Of a DNA stretch of 64,000 bases, positions 10,348 to 20,990 are shown one piece after another. The position numbers and the translations under genes were made by a program. The DNA lies in the NCBI GenBank assembly GCA_018806915.1, contig JAGKQI010000040.1, positions 372,001 to 436,000 of the forward strand, given 5' to 3'. Each line of letters starts with the position of its first letter. Position 1 is the first letter of the stretch. Under the pieces are notes generated by a model, which did no database searches, was not told where the DNA came from, and was given only the letters and a program-made list of their open reading frames with translations. Source of the stretch: Phytophthora colocasiae. Its lineage: Eukaryota > Oomycota > Peronosporomycetes > Peronosporales > Peronosporaceae.

Positions 10348-13148
10348 ATGGCAAGAATACGAAAGAGCCCCGCCACCAGGCAGTCAGTGATCTCGGATGC
10401 AATCCGCAACGTGGATTTCAAGCATCTCTGGCGGCAGCTACGAGCCGCCGGTTGGACATCGAAACGGCCATCGGGACTTTCAAACGAGTGGTCGTATTCC
10501 TCGCCTAATGGCGAATCATTTGTCGGTACTGTTCACTATTCTCTAATTATCAGCTCAAAAATACTAATATGTTATGGTGAAGGGGAAGATGCTGTCGTCG
10601 GATTCGCACTCGAATCAGGACTCTCAGTGGATAGCAGCGAAGCGCACCAGACTGAGGATAGTGACGAAGGGTCCAACGAGCCGGATACTGAGGCCAATAC
10701 GATGACAGCCTCCCAGATTGACACCACGATCATGTTATCTGCGAACACTATCGACCACATCTTTGACGCAGACGCTGAGGTGGCCGTAGATCCATCGCCA
10801 CAAGAGGTCGCTGATCCAGAGAGTAGTGGTGCTGACGCGGGAAGGTGACGAAGCCGAGGACAATATTGCCGTGGCGGTGAACGACGTGAATGGTGACAGA
10901 GATGAGGTCACCAATGCACTATGGGTAAATGCAAGCGATGTGAACGTGGTGCACGATGACAATCATTCGGATGAGTACGAGTCAATTGGTTCCAGTGGCA
11001 GTGACGCTAGTGCTAATAGCGGCGACGAGGGTATCGTGCGTCGCGAGTACCCAAGCGACGCAGACGAACTAGACGACGATGTGGCCGGTATGGATGACGC
11101 GTTCATTCAGTCGCTAGGGGGGAGTCTAGCTTTAGACGCTATTGACATGAATGCACTTCGGCAGTTCTCATGGAGCCCATCGTCGTCGGAGTTCGAGCCT
11201 TCACATGCCGACTACCCCCAGTTATCAACCGATATTGCCACACCGATACCGGAATTGCAAGACGCAGCCGATTCACCTCTTCATCTTCTATTCTACTTTG
11301 TACCGAAGTCATTGTGGGTGCGTATTACGAAGGAGACCAATCGCTACAAGAAACAAACTGCGCATACAAGAGCACAGCGAATAAGAACAAAGCAGTTGAA
11401 GCGCGGCGTAACATCTCCCGAGCGAGTAAGGCAGATTGAGCGGCGGTTGCTAGCTGAGCCAAAGTATGCGGTCCACGAGGTGCTGCACGTTATGGGCTTA
11501 CTCGTTGCTAGAATGCTGAATCCAATGACCCGGCGATTTTCTCGGCATTGGGCAATGACTGAAGAAGGCGCGATTCCTGCTGGAAACTTTGGCAAGTTTA
11601 TGGCGCGTAATCGCTGCACCTCTATTCTACGAGACCTACATTTCGTCGACAACGAAGCTCCACGTGTTCGAGACAAGCTCTGGAAGTTGAGACCTGTTGT
11701 AGATATGTTGCAATCGCGCTTCTTGTCGGGATGGACGCTACCCAGTAAGTTCTCATTTGACGAAGGCGTTTTACCCGCTACCTCAAGACGAAACACAACA
11801 CGTATGTTTATGCCTGACAAACCACGGCGTTACGGCACTAAACTCTTTATGGTGTGTGATTCAGAAACAGCGTACTGTCACCGGTAAGCTATTCATTCAA
11901 CCGTAAGTCGTAACTTTCGACTTTCTAACTGTGATCATGCACGATACGTTGTAACTTGCTGCTTATAGCTTTGAGGTATACATTGGTAAAAGGGAAGCTG
12001 CGGACACTGACAAACAAGCGATGGACAGCAAGACCGGTGCAGCCGCTGTTGTGAGGAACATGAGTGTAGTTCTTGGAGACCGTCCTCAAGGATTCCGGCT
12101 CGTTGTGATCGACCGCTTTTACTCATCGGTGGCTCTGGCTCTACAGCTTCTTGCTATGTCTATCTACGTTCTGGGCACTATCCAGATCAACCGAATCGGA
12201 TACGACAAGAACATTATTGAGAGACGCAAAACTCGGCCTCGTAGTGTCCAGCGTGGTTCGTTCGCATTCTCCCGCGCCGCCGCCGTCCCACTGATGGTCG
12301 CATGCCATTGGTGGGACCTGCAAGCTCAGTACACTATCTCGCTACGGGCCCAGCGATGTCTGAATCAAGTATAAACCGGAATATCAAGGGAACTGGTCCG
12401 TCTACAGTCAAATGCCCCAAGCTCGTTAGCGATTACTAATCAAAGTTGGATGGGCGGAGTTGATGTTCACGATCAACTCCGCCTCCAGTCTTACTCAATC
12501 CAGACAACTTTCCGGTTCCAGAAGTACTATAAGTCGTTGTTTATGGGCTTCTTGGATATGGCACTGGTCAATGCCTACATCACCCACAAACAAACCTGCC
12601 TGGTGAAGCGGCGCGTTCCAAAGGACCGTGGAGATTGGTATCTCCTCCTACACAAGCAACTGCTCCAGCTCAAAGATGAAGACTTCGTAGAGGTTCTCGT
12701 CCCGACACCTTCTCCAGCTACACGTTCTCGGAAGCGGCGACGCTTGGACGGCCACAGTCACGTTCAGTTCGATGATTGGGTTACGGTGTCTGGCGTTCAA
12801 AAGCGCCGTCAGCGCTCGTGTAAGGTCTGCGCTCTTCTCCGTGGTGAGAGAAAGAAGTCCTTCCAAACTACCTACTACTGCGATGACTGCTCGCGTCCTG
12901 ACGCAAAATGCTTTCTTTGCCCGAAAGCGCGTCGCATGTATGGAGGTGTGTCGAAGACCTGTTACCAAATTTGGCACGAGGACTTCGACAGTGGAGCCTC
13001 AATTCCAGAGTCGCTGGGCAAGAGGATAGTGCTGCGTCGCTCAGGTAAAGTAGGCTCGCGCAACCCCACTCGGCGTGAGCTGCTTCACAACTTGGACAAT
13101 GAGGATCATGTCGGCGTTGATGAGGATGGGAAGGAGGCTACAGTGTAA
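10348..13148 (+). pseudogene. PiggyBac-like transposase, frame-broken (element 2)
   Basis: The likely start is the ATG at 10348, ahead of LWRQLRAAGWTSKRP, the N-terminal domain shared with element 1. An acidic linker follows, then the DDE_Tnp_1_7 core: SFDEGVLPATSR (first Asp), VIDRFYSS (second Asp) and MGGVDVHDQL (third). A C-terminal Cys-rich zinc-binding tail ends at 13148. A good GT-AG intron of 85 bp (11884-11968) joins YCH to FEVYIGK in frame. Frame changes near 10840, 12350 and 12437 would prevent full translation. Each looks like a one-base indel, so assembly error or recent decay are both possible given the perfect TIRs. Confidence 0.85.
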
Positions 13149-13314
13149 CCACGATAAATTGATTGCATTAGCACGACACGTTGATTTTGTTGATTCTGTT
13201 CAGTTTATGGGGCCTCATCACTCTCTCTCTGATCGGAATCTGCACAACTAGCGCTGCCTGTCTGCTTCGTAAAGTAGTAAGTGGCATCGTTCTCGAAAAA
13301 ATGGTCTGGGCAAA

Positions 13315-13441
13315 GTCGTAACTTTGACGACTTTGAGTCAACAAACCTTTGAGAAATTATGTGGCTCATCTCGTGCATGTTTTCGTGGAATGGCCACGAC
13401 AATACAAATATCAATACAATAAGAACGTCGTAACTTACGAC
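13315..13441. repeat. Right subterminal near-palindromes of piggyBac element 2
   Basis: GTCGTAACTTTGACGAC at 13315-13331 and GTCGTAACTTACGAC at 13427-13441 mirror the pair inside the left end. The outermost right copy is one base different from the outermost left copy. Confidence 0.6.
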
Positions 13442-13471
13442 GAAAAATTAGTGGTTCCTGCACGCGTTTTC

Positions 13472-13485
13472 TGGTAACGGAGGGG
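13472..13485 (-). repeat. PiggyBac element 2 right terminal inverted repeat
   Basis: Exact inverted copy of 10066-10079, followed by the second TTAA at 13486-13489. Confidence 0.93.
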
Positions 13486-13489
13486 TTAA

Positions 13490-14033
13490 CCGTTGGTTCA
13501 CGGTTGTACTTCCTGATATCGCTGAATCCAACAATTCAGCAGTGTGTTCGACCAACTTGCCAAGCATTAGAGGCGACGGAACATTGCTTTTTCTTGTGCC
13601 CTGCTTTACAACCGTTCTGGCGCCAGCTATGGTCATTCAGGTCACGATTCTTTACAGCTGAAGTGACTTGGAAAGTATTGCTCTTCCCGAAGCCGCAGGA
13701 CGTTTGCAAAAATTGAGGAAGCATCAACAAGAGATATTACTCCTATGGAGAGTTCAGGTTGCCGTATCCTTTCATGCAACATGGAGACTTCGGAATGACA
13801 TACACTTTCGAAAAACAAAGGCACTACTGCCAAATGTGGCGAATATCCAGTCGTCATACAGGATGCATTATCAGTTTATTTACCAGCATGCGGATGAGCT
13901 CAACTGTGACCGGAAAACTATCACGTTACTGATCCAACAGTTAGGTTTTGAACTGCCGATTGATCTCCATTCGGAACGAATGCCCCAAATTTGGGTTGTC
14001 CATAGAACAGTGTATCTAAAGCTATTGAATTAG
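13490..14033 (+). pseudogene. LINE C polyprotein C-terminal region, second part
   Basis: Immediately after the right TTAA the LINE frame resumes with a LISLNPTIQQCVR segment and a Cys/His-rich HCFFLCPALQPFWRQLW stretch, typical of the zinc knuckle region near the end of L1/Tx1-like polyproteins. After one more frame change (about 13690) it ends with HYQFIYQHA and LLIQQLGF and stops at 14031-14033. LINE A carries the same order at 32926-32440. Confidence 0.75.
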
Positions 14034-14119
14034 CTTGAGATCGTTGCAAGTTAGTCCAAAGAGTTGTCCACATATCTAGTTAATCAAATAATTTTCCTTC
14101 CTTCCAGTAGCTGTAACAG

Positions 14120-14514
14120 TGGAGGCAGATGTAGGTTTTTGACTTGAAAAAGCGGATTCTGTTCGTTTCTTCCTGTTTTCGACCTCAGGCTCAGGGGTTT
14201 TCACTCGATAGTAGTTCTGAGCATTGGAAGTGCCATATCGGTGACCTAATTCACTACTAGATGGTGGATGCTTCGAGTCTCCTAGGTAGTATTGTTCCAG
14301 GTCTTCCCCATGAAAAAAGCTGGCCATCTAATGAAATGGCTACACGATGGTTCTTCCCAACTGCAACATGGTGGATCTTGACATTCTGCAATCCTTCAGC
14401 TACTAGTTGACTCTCTATCGACTCTTCTTCCTTATCAGTGTCAATAGTCCACTCCAACTCCCACGCGTCAACTAAAGACACCAACTGATCATAAGCACCA
14501 CAGATTCCTCTCAC
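14120..14514 (-). pseudogene. RCC1-repeat protein pseudogene, 5' fragment
   Basis: Minus-strand frames encode DAWELEWTID, then an RCC1-type blade with VAVGKNHRVAISLDGQLFSW, then a low-complexity Ser/Glu/Thr segment. A frame change lies near 14300, and a LINE insertion cuts the gene at 14119. RCC1 repeats form beta-propellers that act in chromatin or GTPase regulation; which one is not clear here. The gene is divergent to the NLP-type gene, with starts less than 100 bp apart. Confidence 0.55.
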
Positions 14515-14541
14515 TTTCTACTCAATAGTTTATCCACAATT

Positions 14542-14558
14542 GCAACTTTCCCCAATTT
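14542..14558 (+). promoter_or_regulatory. Oomycete-type initiator upstream of the NLP-type gene
   Basis: The sequence GCAACTTTCCCCAATTT resembles the oomycete initiator consensus (pyrimidine-rich core followed by CAWTTT), 34 bp before the ATG at 14592. This is a consensus match only. Confidence 0.45.
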
Positions 14559-14591
14559 GCTTCGTCGAGTTCTCACGTTAAGCCTCGCAAT

Positions 14592-14775
14592 ATGAACCTC
14601 CTGGGATTCCTCACCGTTGTCGCTCTCTCGACCGCTTCCGTTCAAGCTGGCACTATCTCACACGATCAAGTCGTTCCCTTCGCTCAACCGGAAGCAACAA
14701 CGATCTCCCAGAAGGCTGCAGTCAAGTTCAAGCCCCGATCCACATCACCAACGGATGTCACCCGTACCCTGCAGT
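14592..14775 (+). pseudogene. NPP1/NLP-type secreted necrosis-inducing protein, 5' part
   Basis: The ATG at 14592 opens a clean signal peptide of about 19 residues followed by the start of an NLP mature domain. NLPs are secreted cytolytic or necrosis-inducing proteins of oomycetes and fungi. Two breaks are seen in this part. A change of frame near 14730 puts the end of the fragment out of frame, consistent with a one-base loss. At 14775 a Ty3/gypsy element is inserted, with GCAGT as target duplication (14771-14775 and 20403-20407). The rest of the gene is at 20408-20933. The restored product is deliberately not given. Confidence 0.85.
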
Positions 14776-15094
14776 TGTGCCGTTCCCAAACTCGAAAACA
14801 CTGTTTGGAGCTGGAACTCCCGCAAAGACCAAGGTGTATTGATCTTAATGCAATTACTATTACTAAGCAATAGTGATTCCTAAACTGGTGTGCTCTCGCC
14901 TGCCATCAGGCAGTCCAGGGAGAGCATCCCGTGGCGCAAGCCAAAGCTTCTGCTCCGTGCCGAGGCGGGGTACAGATAGCAGTACGGGATCTGCTATCTG
15001 CTGGAGTCTTGGCACTGCTATCCAAACTCCAGTTGCTGGTGGGAAGCTGGCTCCAATTCAAGCCCGCAATCATGGTTGCCGTGGCGTCGCCTCA
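14776..15094 (-). repeat. 3' LTR of the NLP-inserted gypsy element
   Basis: 319 bp, differing from 20084-20402 by two substitutions near one end. It reads TGTGCCG at its left end and CA at its right end. Confidence 0.92.
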
Positions 15095-15451
15095 CTGCCT
15101 CCCCAAGCTTTCCACTCAAACTGATACTATACTCGTGACCCGTCACAATTCCGGAGTAGAGACACTCCGCCACTTCAACTGGTTGCAGTGTTACAGGTTC
15201 GTGATCTAAACGATTTGCATCAAATCACCAGGATTGGATGTCAACCAACCCAATGCTCCAAAATAAATATTGCCCAATGAGACTGCGTTCCACACACAAA
15301 ATACTGCAGCGCTCCCAATATTCACGTTCTGATGCCGAAACTTCGGTTGCACTTGCATCTACTCCACTTGCACACATTGCTATTGTGGCAATGCTTGAAG
15401 CGATGTCAAATGCACCAAACTCATCCAAGATCATCATGCCGTCGACAAGGA

Positions 15452-17733
15452 TCAGGGCGTGGTGGGCTCCACACGCCTTGTACGGCCCCGCGAACGCTTG
15501 CTGTCAATAGTACGGGTCACTGCAAGTCGGAGGTCGTCGTCATTCGCTTGGGCAACGTAGTTTTGCAGCAGCTGTGGAACATCTTCGCTTAAGTTCTTCA
15601 GTGGCTCCCACGAATCTTCAATCTCTTCGAGTCCTTGCCACTTTACCTTGACTTCGTATGCCTTTGAAGTGGTGTTGAACCGATGTTCTACCAGAGCGTC
15701 CACTGCAAGCAAAGTGCCTTGCGAAGAGATGTGGTCGATAAGCTCAGTTGTCACATTTAAAGAGCTGTCAGCGTAGTACTTCAAACGCGATGGGTGTACG
15801 TTAGCTGTTTTTCCTGTGACGAAGTGCTCCACAGTGAAATAGTAGTCAGTTGCTGCGATCACTTTAAATGGACCAACCCAAGTTATCCATAGTTTGTTGG
15901 CATGCAGCTTTTCGTCCACTCTGGACCGAAGCACGTAATCTCCAATAGAAAAATTCACTGCTCGTTCATAGTGTTGCCTTTTTCGATACCGCTGTGCTTG
16001 GCGTTTTCGTTCAGCCTCCACAGCTTTATGCATATTCTGGATGCTACTACGCAGCTGGGCCAACTTTGTGTCCAGGTCTGGTCGTTGTTCAGGGAGCGAC
16101 GCAACCTGCCCCTTCCCCCTTGGTAGCAGCACTGTGTCCAAAGTGCTCGGGCAAGGCAGACCGGTAAAAAGTTCAATAGGTGCTTTGTTAGACAACGATT
16201 GCACCGGGGAATGGTTCAAACTAGACTGTACCAGAGACAAAAGGTACGGCCAGTCAGCAGCACTAACACGAAATTCCAGAATTAGAGCTTTCAAAACTTG
16301 GAGAATATCTCTGTTCACACGTTCAACACTTCCATTTTTCCACGGTGTGTAAGCCAAAATGAATTTTTGGTGAGCTTTTAGTCGTCGATTCAAATCAGCC
16401 ACCACCTTGCTCGTAAAGTGCGAACCGGAGTCACTGATCCACAGCGTAGGTATGCCAAACCTACTATACCAATCCAAAATTGCTGCTGCTGCAACCTCAG
16501 ATGTCGGTCCGTCACAGGGAACCAATTCGACAAAGTGGGTTGCTTCATCTTTCAAAACGAGTACATATCGCGTCGTGCCATACGACTCACCAAGCGTGAG
16601 AAAGTCCCAGTGCAGGGTTGCATTTCTCTTAAAGGTATGGTGCGTCTCGCTGAAAGGCCTCGGAATAGTCTCACCGCCTTTGACGTGTAGGCATAGGAGA
16701 CACTGTTGGCAAAATGTGCGCACGAGTGAATGCAGTCGATTAACCGAGAACACCCGACCGTTGTGGTTGGCCATGACGCGCATTCCGCGGTGTCCGTTCG
16801 CCCCGCAGTGAACGATAATCATCAGCCGTTGCAATAGTTCTGTAGCGCTCTCCGGTATCCAAATCTTATTTGCCACTCGGAAAATATCATCACTGCCAAG
16901 TTGTGCCGACTTCGTGCACGACAGTTGCGCTGGGCTGCAGCGATGTCACTGATACTGGGCCACTCAAAACCAGCAGAGTCAAGTGGACGTGGGCAGTGCA
17001 AAGCACCTTGGCCATCAGACACGTCCCTCGCAGTGTCATTAGAAGATTCCTCACGTTTACGTTTTCTTGTTGTGACACGTTTGATCCCGCTGCGAAGAGC
17101 TGTACGTTCTGGTTGTCCTCCCCACCTCGAAATGAGATCAGCCCAGAGATTGTTGGCACCTTCAATGTGCTCGATTGAGTATTCGTACTCCAGCAGCTTA
17201 GTAGACCAGCGAAGGAGTTTCCCGCGCATCGTCTTCTTCATTTCCTTACCAGGAGCAAACAAATGTATGATATTTCGATGGTCACAGTAAATCTTGAAGC
17301 CCTGAGGTCGCAAAAGCAAGTATTCCAACTTGCTGCGCGCATGAACTATTGGGTAGCATTCCTTTTCGATCACGCTCCAGTTCAGAGCCGAGCCGCTGAA
17401 TGAGCCACCCATGCAAATGAGCAACTCGTGATCATGCTCGTGGATCGGTCTGTCCTGGTTCCAGTTTGCGACTTGAGTCACTATCAGACCCCATCCAGAA
17501 TCACTCGCATCCGAAAACAAACACAGTTGCATTTCTTGATCGGGATAGGTAAGCATCGCAGAGTTCGAGAGCAGATCCTTCACTGCAGCGAAATTAGCCC
17601 GCTCCTCCTGCGAGAAGGTGATATTGATGCCTGCAGCGGCGCGTTTGCTCCGCTTTGTTCCTCGAAGCGAGCGGTCAAGTAGTTCCTGTAGAGTCTTCGA
17701 CACTCTGGCGTAGTCGACAAAGCCATCTCGCAT
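15452..17733 (-). pseudogene. Ty3/gypsy pol: RNase H, integrase, chromodomain
   Basis: The frame at 17733-16822 carries RNase H (LFSDASDSGWG, later IYCDHRNIIH and ANNLWADLISR). The next frame, 16876-15452, carries the integrase zinc-binding HHCC-like segment (FCQQCLLC), the DDE core (LHWDFLTLG, ISDSGSHF, GSVERVNRD) and a C-terminal chromodomain (YEVKVKWQGLEEIEDSWEP). The two frames overlap by 55 bp and are not in phase, so a frame change near 16850 separates them. The chromodomain would direct integration to marked chromatin in this class. Confidence 0.88.
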
Positions 17734-18748
17734 CCAGTTACTCGCGCAGATAAACTGCTGTAGCTCCGCCGCAGTAGTTGGTTCGGGAATGGCTCGGAGT
17801 GATTTAATCCGCTCCGGATCATGACCGACGCCGTGCTCGTTGATAATTCTCCCGCACCATCTAACTTCCGTGGGTTTAGCTTGAAACCGAACTCGTCAAG
17901 CTTCGTAAGAATGGCTTCGATGACATCAAGCAGTTCAGTCGCTGAGTCAGCATAAGCCAAGAGATCGTCTATCCAGACCAGCAAATTGTTATGCAGATGC
18001 TCCTTCAACACATCTTCCACTGTGGATTGAAAACGCAGTGCTGAATCTGTGCTGCCCTGTGGCACACGTGTCGGAGTAAACACTCCACGGTCCGTCATGT
18101 AGGACAAAATCTCTTGCGAGGATTTGGCTAGCGGGAGCTGCCAAAAGCCTTTTAGGAAATCGAAAAGGGCATAAAACTTCTTGCCTCGGCACCGCTCCAG
18201 ACGTACTTGAAGACTGGGCATCACGCCTGCAATTCCTTCAGTCATGCTGTTGACCGGTCTGTAGTCATTGGTCTGGCGGTATCGCTGCTGTTCGGCTTGC
18301 GGACAGGTAGAGCAGCACACGCCCATCTACTTGCCTTATTCTCGTACACCCAGCCGAGTTTGTCTAGCTCTGCGTTGAACTTCGCCAAAAACTCCAACTT
18401 CTCTGGGCTATACTGACGAACTTTGCAGCGATACGGTCGGGCATTTGGTTTCAGCTTGACCTTCAGCGGTGGCACGCGCGCGGGTGGATCATCGCCCAGA
18501 ACAAAACGCCACCCGCTGAAAGCCGTTAGAATCTGACGTAATCGCACGGCGCCCGCGCCGTCGACCATTTTCCTCATGGCTGCATCTGTCACCATCGCCT
18601 CGATAACTGCAGCAACTTCAGCATCCTGTGTCAACGGAATGCCATTGGGATCTCCAAAATGATCGTCATCGCTGTTGCTCCTGACCGCGAGTTGCTCTAA
18701 CTCGCGATCAACATCAATGCCAAGTTCCGCCAAAAGAATACGCCTCAC
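17580..18748 (-). pseudogene. Ty3/gypsy pol: reverse transcriptase
   Basis: Two frames (18748-18242 and 18326-17580) give the start of RT (PARPYRCKVRQYS-like fingers and ALPVRKPN), then NDYRPVN, LFDFLKGFWQLPL, VPQGSTDSALRFQ and the catalytic YxDD equivalent VWIDDLLAYA. A frame change near 18270 and another near 17860 break it. The region joins RNase H downstream. Confidence 0.85.
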
Positions 18749-18750
18749 AA

Positions 18751-19017
18751 TCAGTTCGTTATCATCTGATCCAACGACGAGGCATCTTTTGCAGTCTTGG
18801 CAGGGGTCAGGCGTACATCGATAGCGTGTGTCGCTATCAGGATCGCACCACCTACCGCTTCTAACTCCACGTGCTCGATCAGCTCAACTAGTTCGACACC
18901 ATGGTCAACTGCTCGGAGCTTCTCCACAACCCCTTGTGAAATTATGTTGTACTCAGAGCCACTGTCTGCACAGTATGGCAAATCCAGTACTCCATTAATT
19001 GTTGCCGTCGCCCGCAC
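18751..19017 (-). pseudogene. Ty3/gypsy aspartic protease
   Basis: A short minus-strand frame contains LPYCADSGSEYNIIS, where the DSG triad is the retropepsin active site, followed by the usual flap-containing beta-rich segment. It ends just before the RT fingers. It would process the gag-pol polyprotein. Confidence 0.75.
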
Positions 19018-19097
19018 TCTGTCTGAACCACTAGCACATATATTTACTCATTTGAGTCGTTGCTTCTTGGGCGCCTTTTTTCTTGGAGCACGCTCGG

Positions 19098-20065
19098 CTA
19101 AGATGGCTTCTTTCTGGGCTTCATCGATCTCGGGACAGTCGCTGAGGAAGTGTTCTCCACCACAGTGAAAACATCCACCAGGTTTGCTGCGGGTGCGGCA
19201 CTCGATTTACCGGGTGGTGATTCCTCGACCTGGCGCTTTGCATCTTTGCCTTGCCGGTCTTTGCTCCCTTGTCCTGCTTTCACGGGGGTTTTCACCTCTT
19301 TCTCGCGCTTCCCAGTCGATTTGCCAGCAGCATGTCCGGTCTGCTGCCGTGGTTGCTGTTGTTGCTTCAGGTTGCTCATCGAGCGGAAAACCTTGTCTTG
19401 TTCAAGAGCTTTTTCCTTCACCAGCTTGTATAACACAACATCGTTCATCGTGCTCGATTTGTCAATCAGCTTCTGGTGCATTTCAATCTCGTCACGCAAC
19501 GCAGAGGGCTGCAATTGCTTTTTGAGTATCTTGCACTTGTGAGCAATTCCCATCGGGGTTGAGAAAGTGCTCTTTAAACCGTGCTCGAGAATTATTTCCT
19601 CACACAGCTTAAAGTAGTTCATCACACGAGCCTGAACATCCGACTCTCGAAGGTTCATTTTCAACTTAGTCTAGAACAGCAAATCGACATTTCCGATGTC
19701 TCCGTTCTTGACGTTGTTCACGATCTTGTTGATCTCGTTGATGATCCGCTGCTCTGACACCTGCTCGACGGTCGTATCCCAGTCGTACTTGCACAGCATC
19801 TCCAGGAGATGTGAGTCGAAAGAATTCTTGACCGACAGCATCGCCTTCTCAGCGTCCTCACCAGAGGTGATGCAACGTGGCTTCACGGCTTCCTCGTCAG
19901 CCTCTTCCATTTGACGAGACTCGAGTGCGAAATCTCCGTCACGAACGGCGGCGTGATTGTTGATGAGGTGATCGGAACAGCAGCCATCGCGGTGCCTCCG
20001 ACGTTGCCCTCGTCGCTCGTCGTCGTCGTAGTTGCGAGTCCACTTCGTGTCCTCATATTGGAACT
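19098..20065 (-). pseudogene. Ty3/gypsy gag with CCHC zinc knuckle
   Basis: Minus-strand frames from about 20065 (a Thr-rich start, MRTRSGLATTTTTSDEG) through 19910-19671 and 19664-19098 make a gag-like protein: helical capsid-like region, Gln/Lys-rich basic linker, and near its end a zinc knuckle CFHCGGEHFLSDC (about 19175-19135). Frame changes near 19905 and 19668 break it. The knuckle would bind the element RNA. Confidence 0.75.
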
Positions 20066-20083
20066 TATCGCTAAAGTTAACTT

Positions 20084-20402
20084 TGTGCCGTTCCCAAACT
20101 CGAAAACACTGTTTGGAGCTGGAACTCCCGCAAAGACCAAGGTGTATTGATCTTAATGCAATTACTATTACTAAGCAATAGTGATTCCTAAACTGGTGTG
20201 CTCTCGCCTGCCATCAGGCAGTCCAGGGAGAGCATCCCGTGGCGCAAGCCAAAGCTTCTGCTCCGTGCCGAGGCGGGGTACAGATAGCAGTACGGGATCT
20301 GCTATCTGCTGGAGTCTTGGCACTGCTATCCAAACTCCAGTTGCTGGTGGGAAGCTGGCTCCAATTCAAGCCCGCAATCATAGTTGCCGTGGCGTCGCCA
20401 CA
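20084..20402 (-). repeat. 5' LTR of the NLP-inserted gypsy element
   Basis: 319-bp copy of 14776-15094, bordered on the right by the second GCAGT target copy at 20403-20407. On the minus strand it lies upstream of gag. Confidence 0.92.
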
Positions 20403-20407
20403 GCAGT

Positions 20408-20933
20408 GAACGAAGCCCGAGAGACCAGCGGCGGACTGAAGCCCACTGGAGCCCCCAGTAGCAAGTGTAGAGGCTCTGACTGGGGGTTGCAAGTCTACGG
20501 ACGTTCCACTTGGTACAGTGGCAAATGGGCCATCATGTACTCATGCTAATTCCCCAAGGATTCACCTTCGACAGGTCTCGGACATCGTCACGACTGGGAG
20601 CACGTCGTGGTGTGGATCGACAACCCGGAGGTTGCAAATCCCACGATCTTGGCTGCGTCTCCTTCGGCTCACAGTGGTTACTCGTTCTACGTTCCTCCTA
20701 GCTCGGACTCGGTTGATGGCACGAGTGTGAAGGTCAACTACGAGAGCAACTGGCCTATCAACCACGCGCTGGACATCACGTCCAAGGGCGGAGACACTCA
20801 AGACCTCATTATGTGGGATCAACTATCGGAAGCAGCTCGCTATGCATTCAACACAACAGACTTTGGGAAGGCGAATGTACCGATGAACGACGGTAACTTT
20901 GTAGCGAAATTGGGCAAGGCTTGGCCATTTTAA
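20408..20933 (+). pseudogene. NPP1/NLP-type secreted necrosis-inducing protein, 3' part
   Basis: The frame resumes right after the target duplication and shows the rest of an NLP domain, including the conserved central His/Asp/Glu-containing heptapeptide of the family (about 20588-20608) and the usual C-terminal end, with stop at 20931-20933. An in-frame TAA at 20547-20549 interrupts it about 40 bp before the heptapeptide. The gene thus has at least three independent lesions: the frame change in the 5' part, the retrotransposon and this stop. Apart from them, family conservation is high, so inactivation looks fairly recent. Confidence 0.85.
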
Positions 20934-20990
20934 AGTGAATTGTCGTTTAAGAGTTGATCAATTGTGCTGGAAAACCGTACCAAGACATTC

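Larger units (their letters stand above)
10066..13485 (+). mobile_element. PiggyBac-like element 2 with TIRs and TTAA duplication
   Basis: The ends are perfect 14-bp inverted repeats, CCCCTCCGTTACCA at 10066-10079 and its complement at 13472-13485. They are flanked by TTAA at 10062-10065 and 13486-13489, the hallmark of piggyBac insertion. The element interrupts LINE C: coding for FFGDL on the left resumes in the homologous LINE frame on the right. Inside is a frame-broken transposase with one clear intron and a set of near-palindromic subterminal repeats. Confidence 0.93.
9314..14103 (+). mobile_element. LINE C, 5'-truncated L1/Tx1-like LINE
   Basis: A perfect 16-bp duplication, CCAGTAGCTGTAACAG, lies at 9298-9313 and 14104-14119. 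Inside is the C-terminal part of a LINE reverse transcriptase protein on the plus strand, a short 3' UTR, the shared end AGTTAATCAA (14078-14087) and a CTTC-rich tail. A piggyBac element (10062-13489 with its duplication) splits it. Without that insert the LINE copy is about 1.36 kb. It is inserted in the RCC1-like pseudogene. Confidence 0.9.
14776..20402 (-). mobile_element. Chromodomain Ty3/gypsy element inserted in the NLP-type gene
   Basis: A complete element has 319-bp LTRs (14776-15094 and 20084-20402) beginning TG and ending CA, flanked by the 5-bp duplication GCAGT. The two LTRs differ at only two positions by direct reading. Genes run on the minus strand in the order gag, protease, reverse transcriptase, RNase H, integrase, chromodomain. 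A purine-rich tract (GGGGAGGCAG on the minus strand) abuts the 3' LTR at 15095. Coding is broken by several one-base frame changes although the LTRs look young. Confidence 0.93.
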
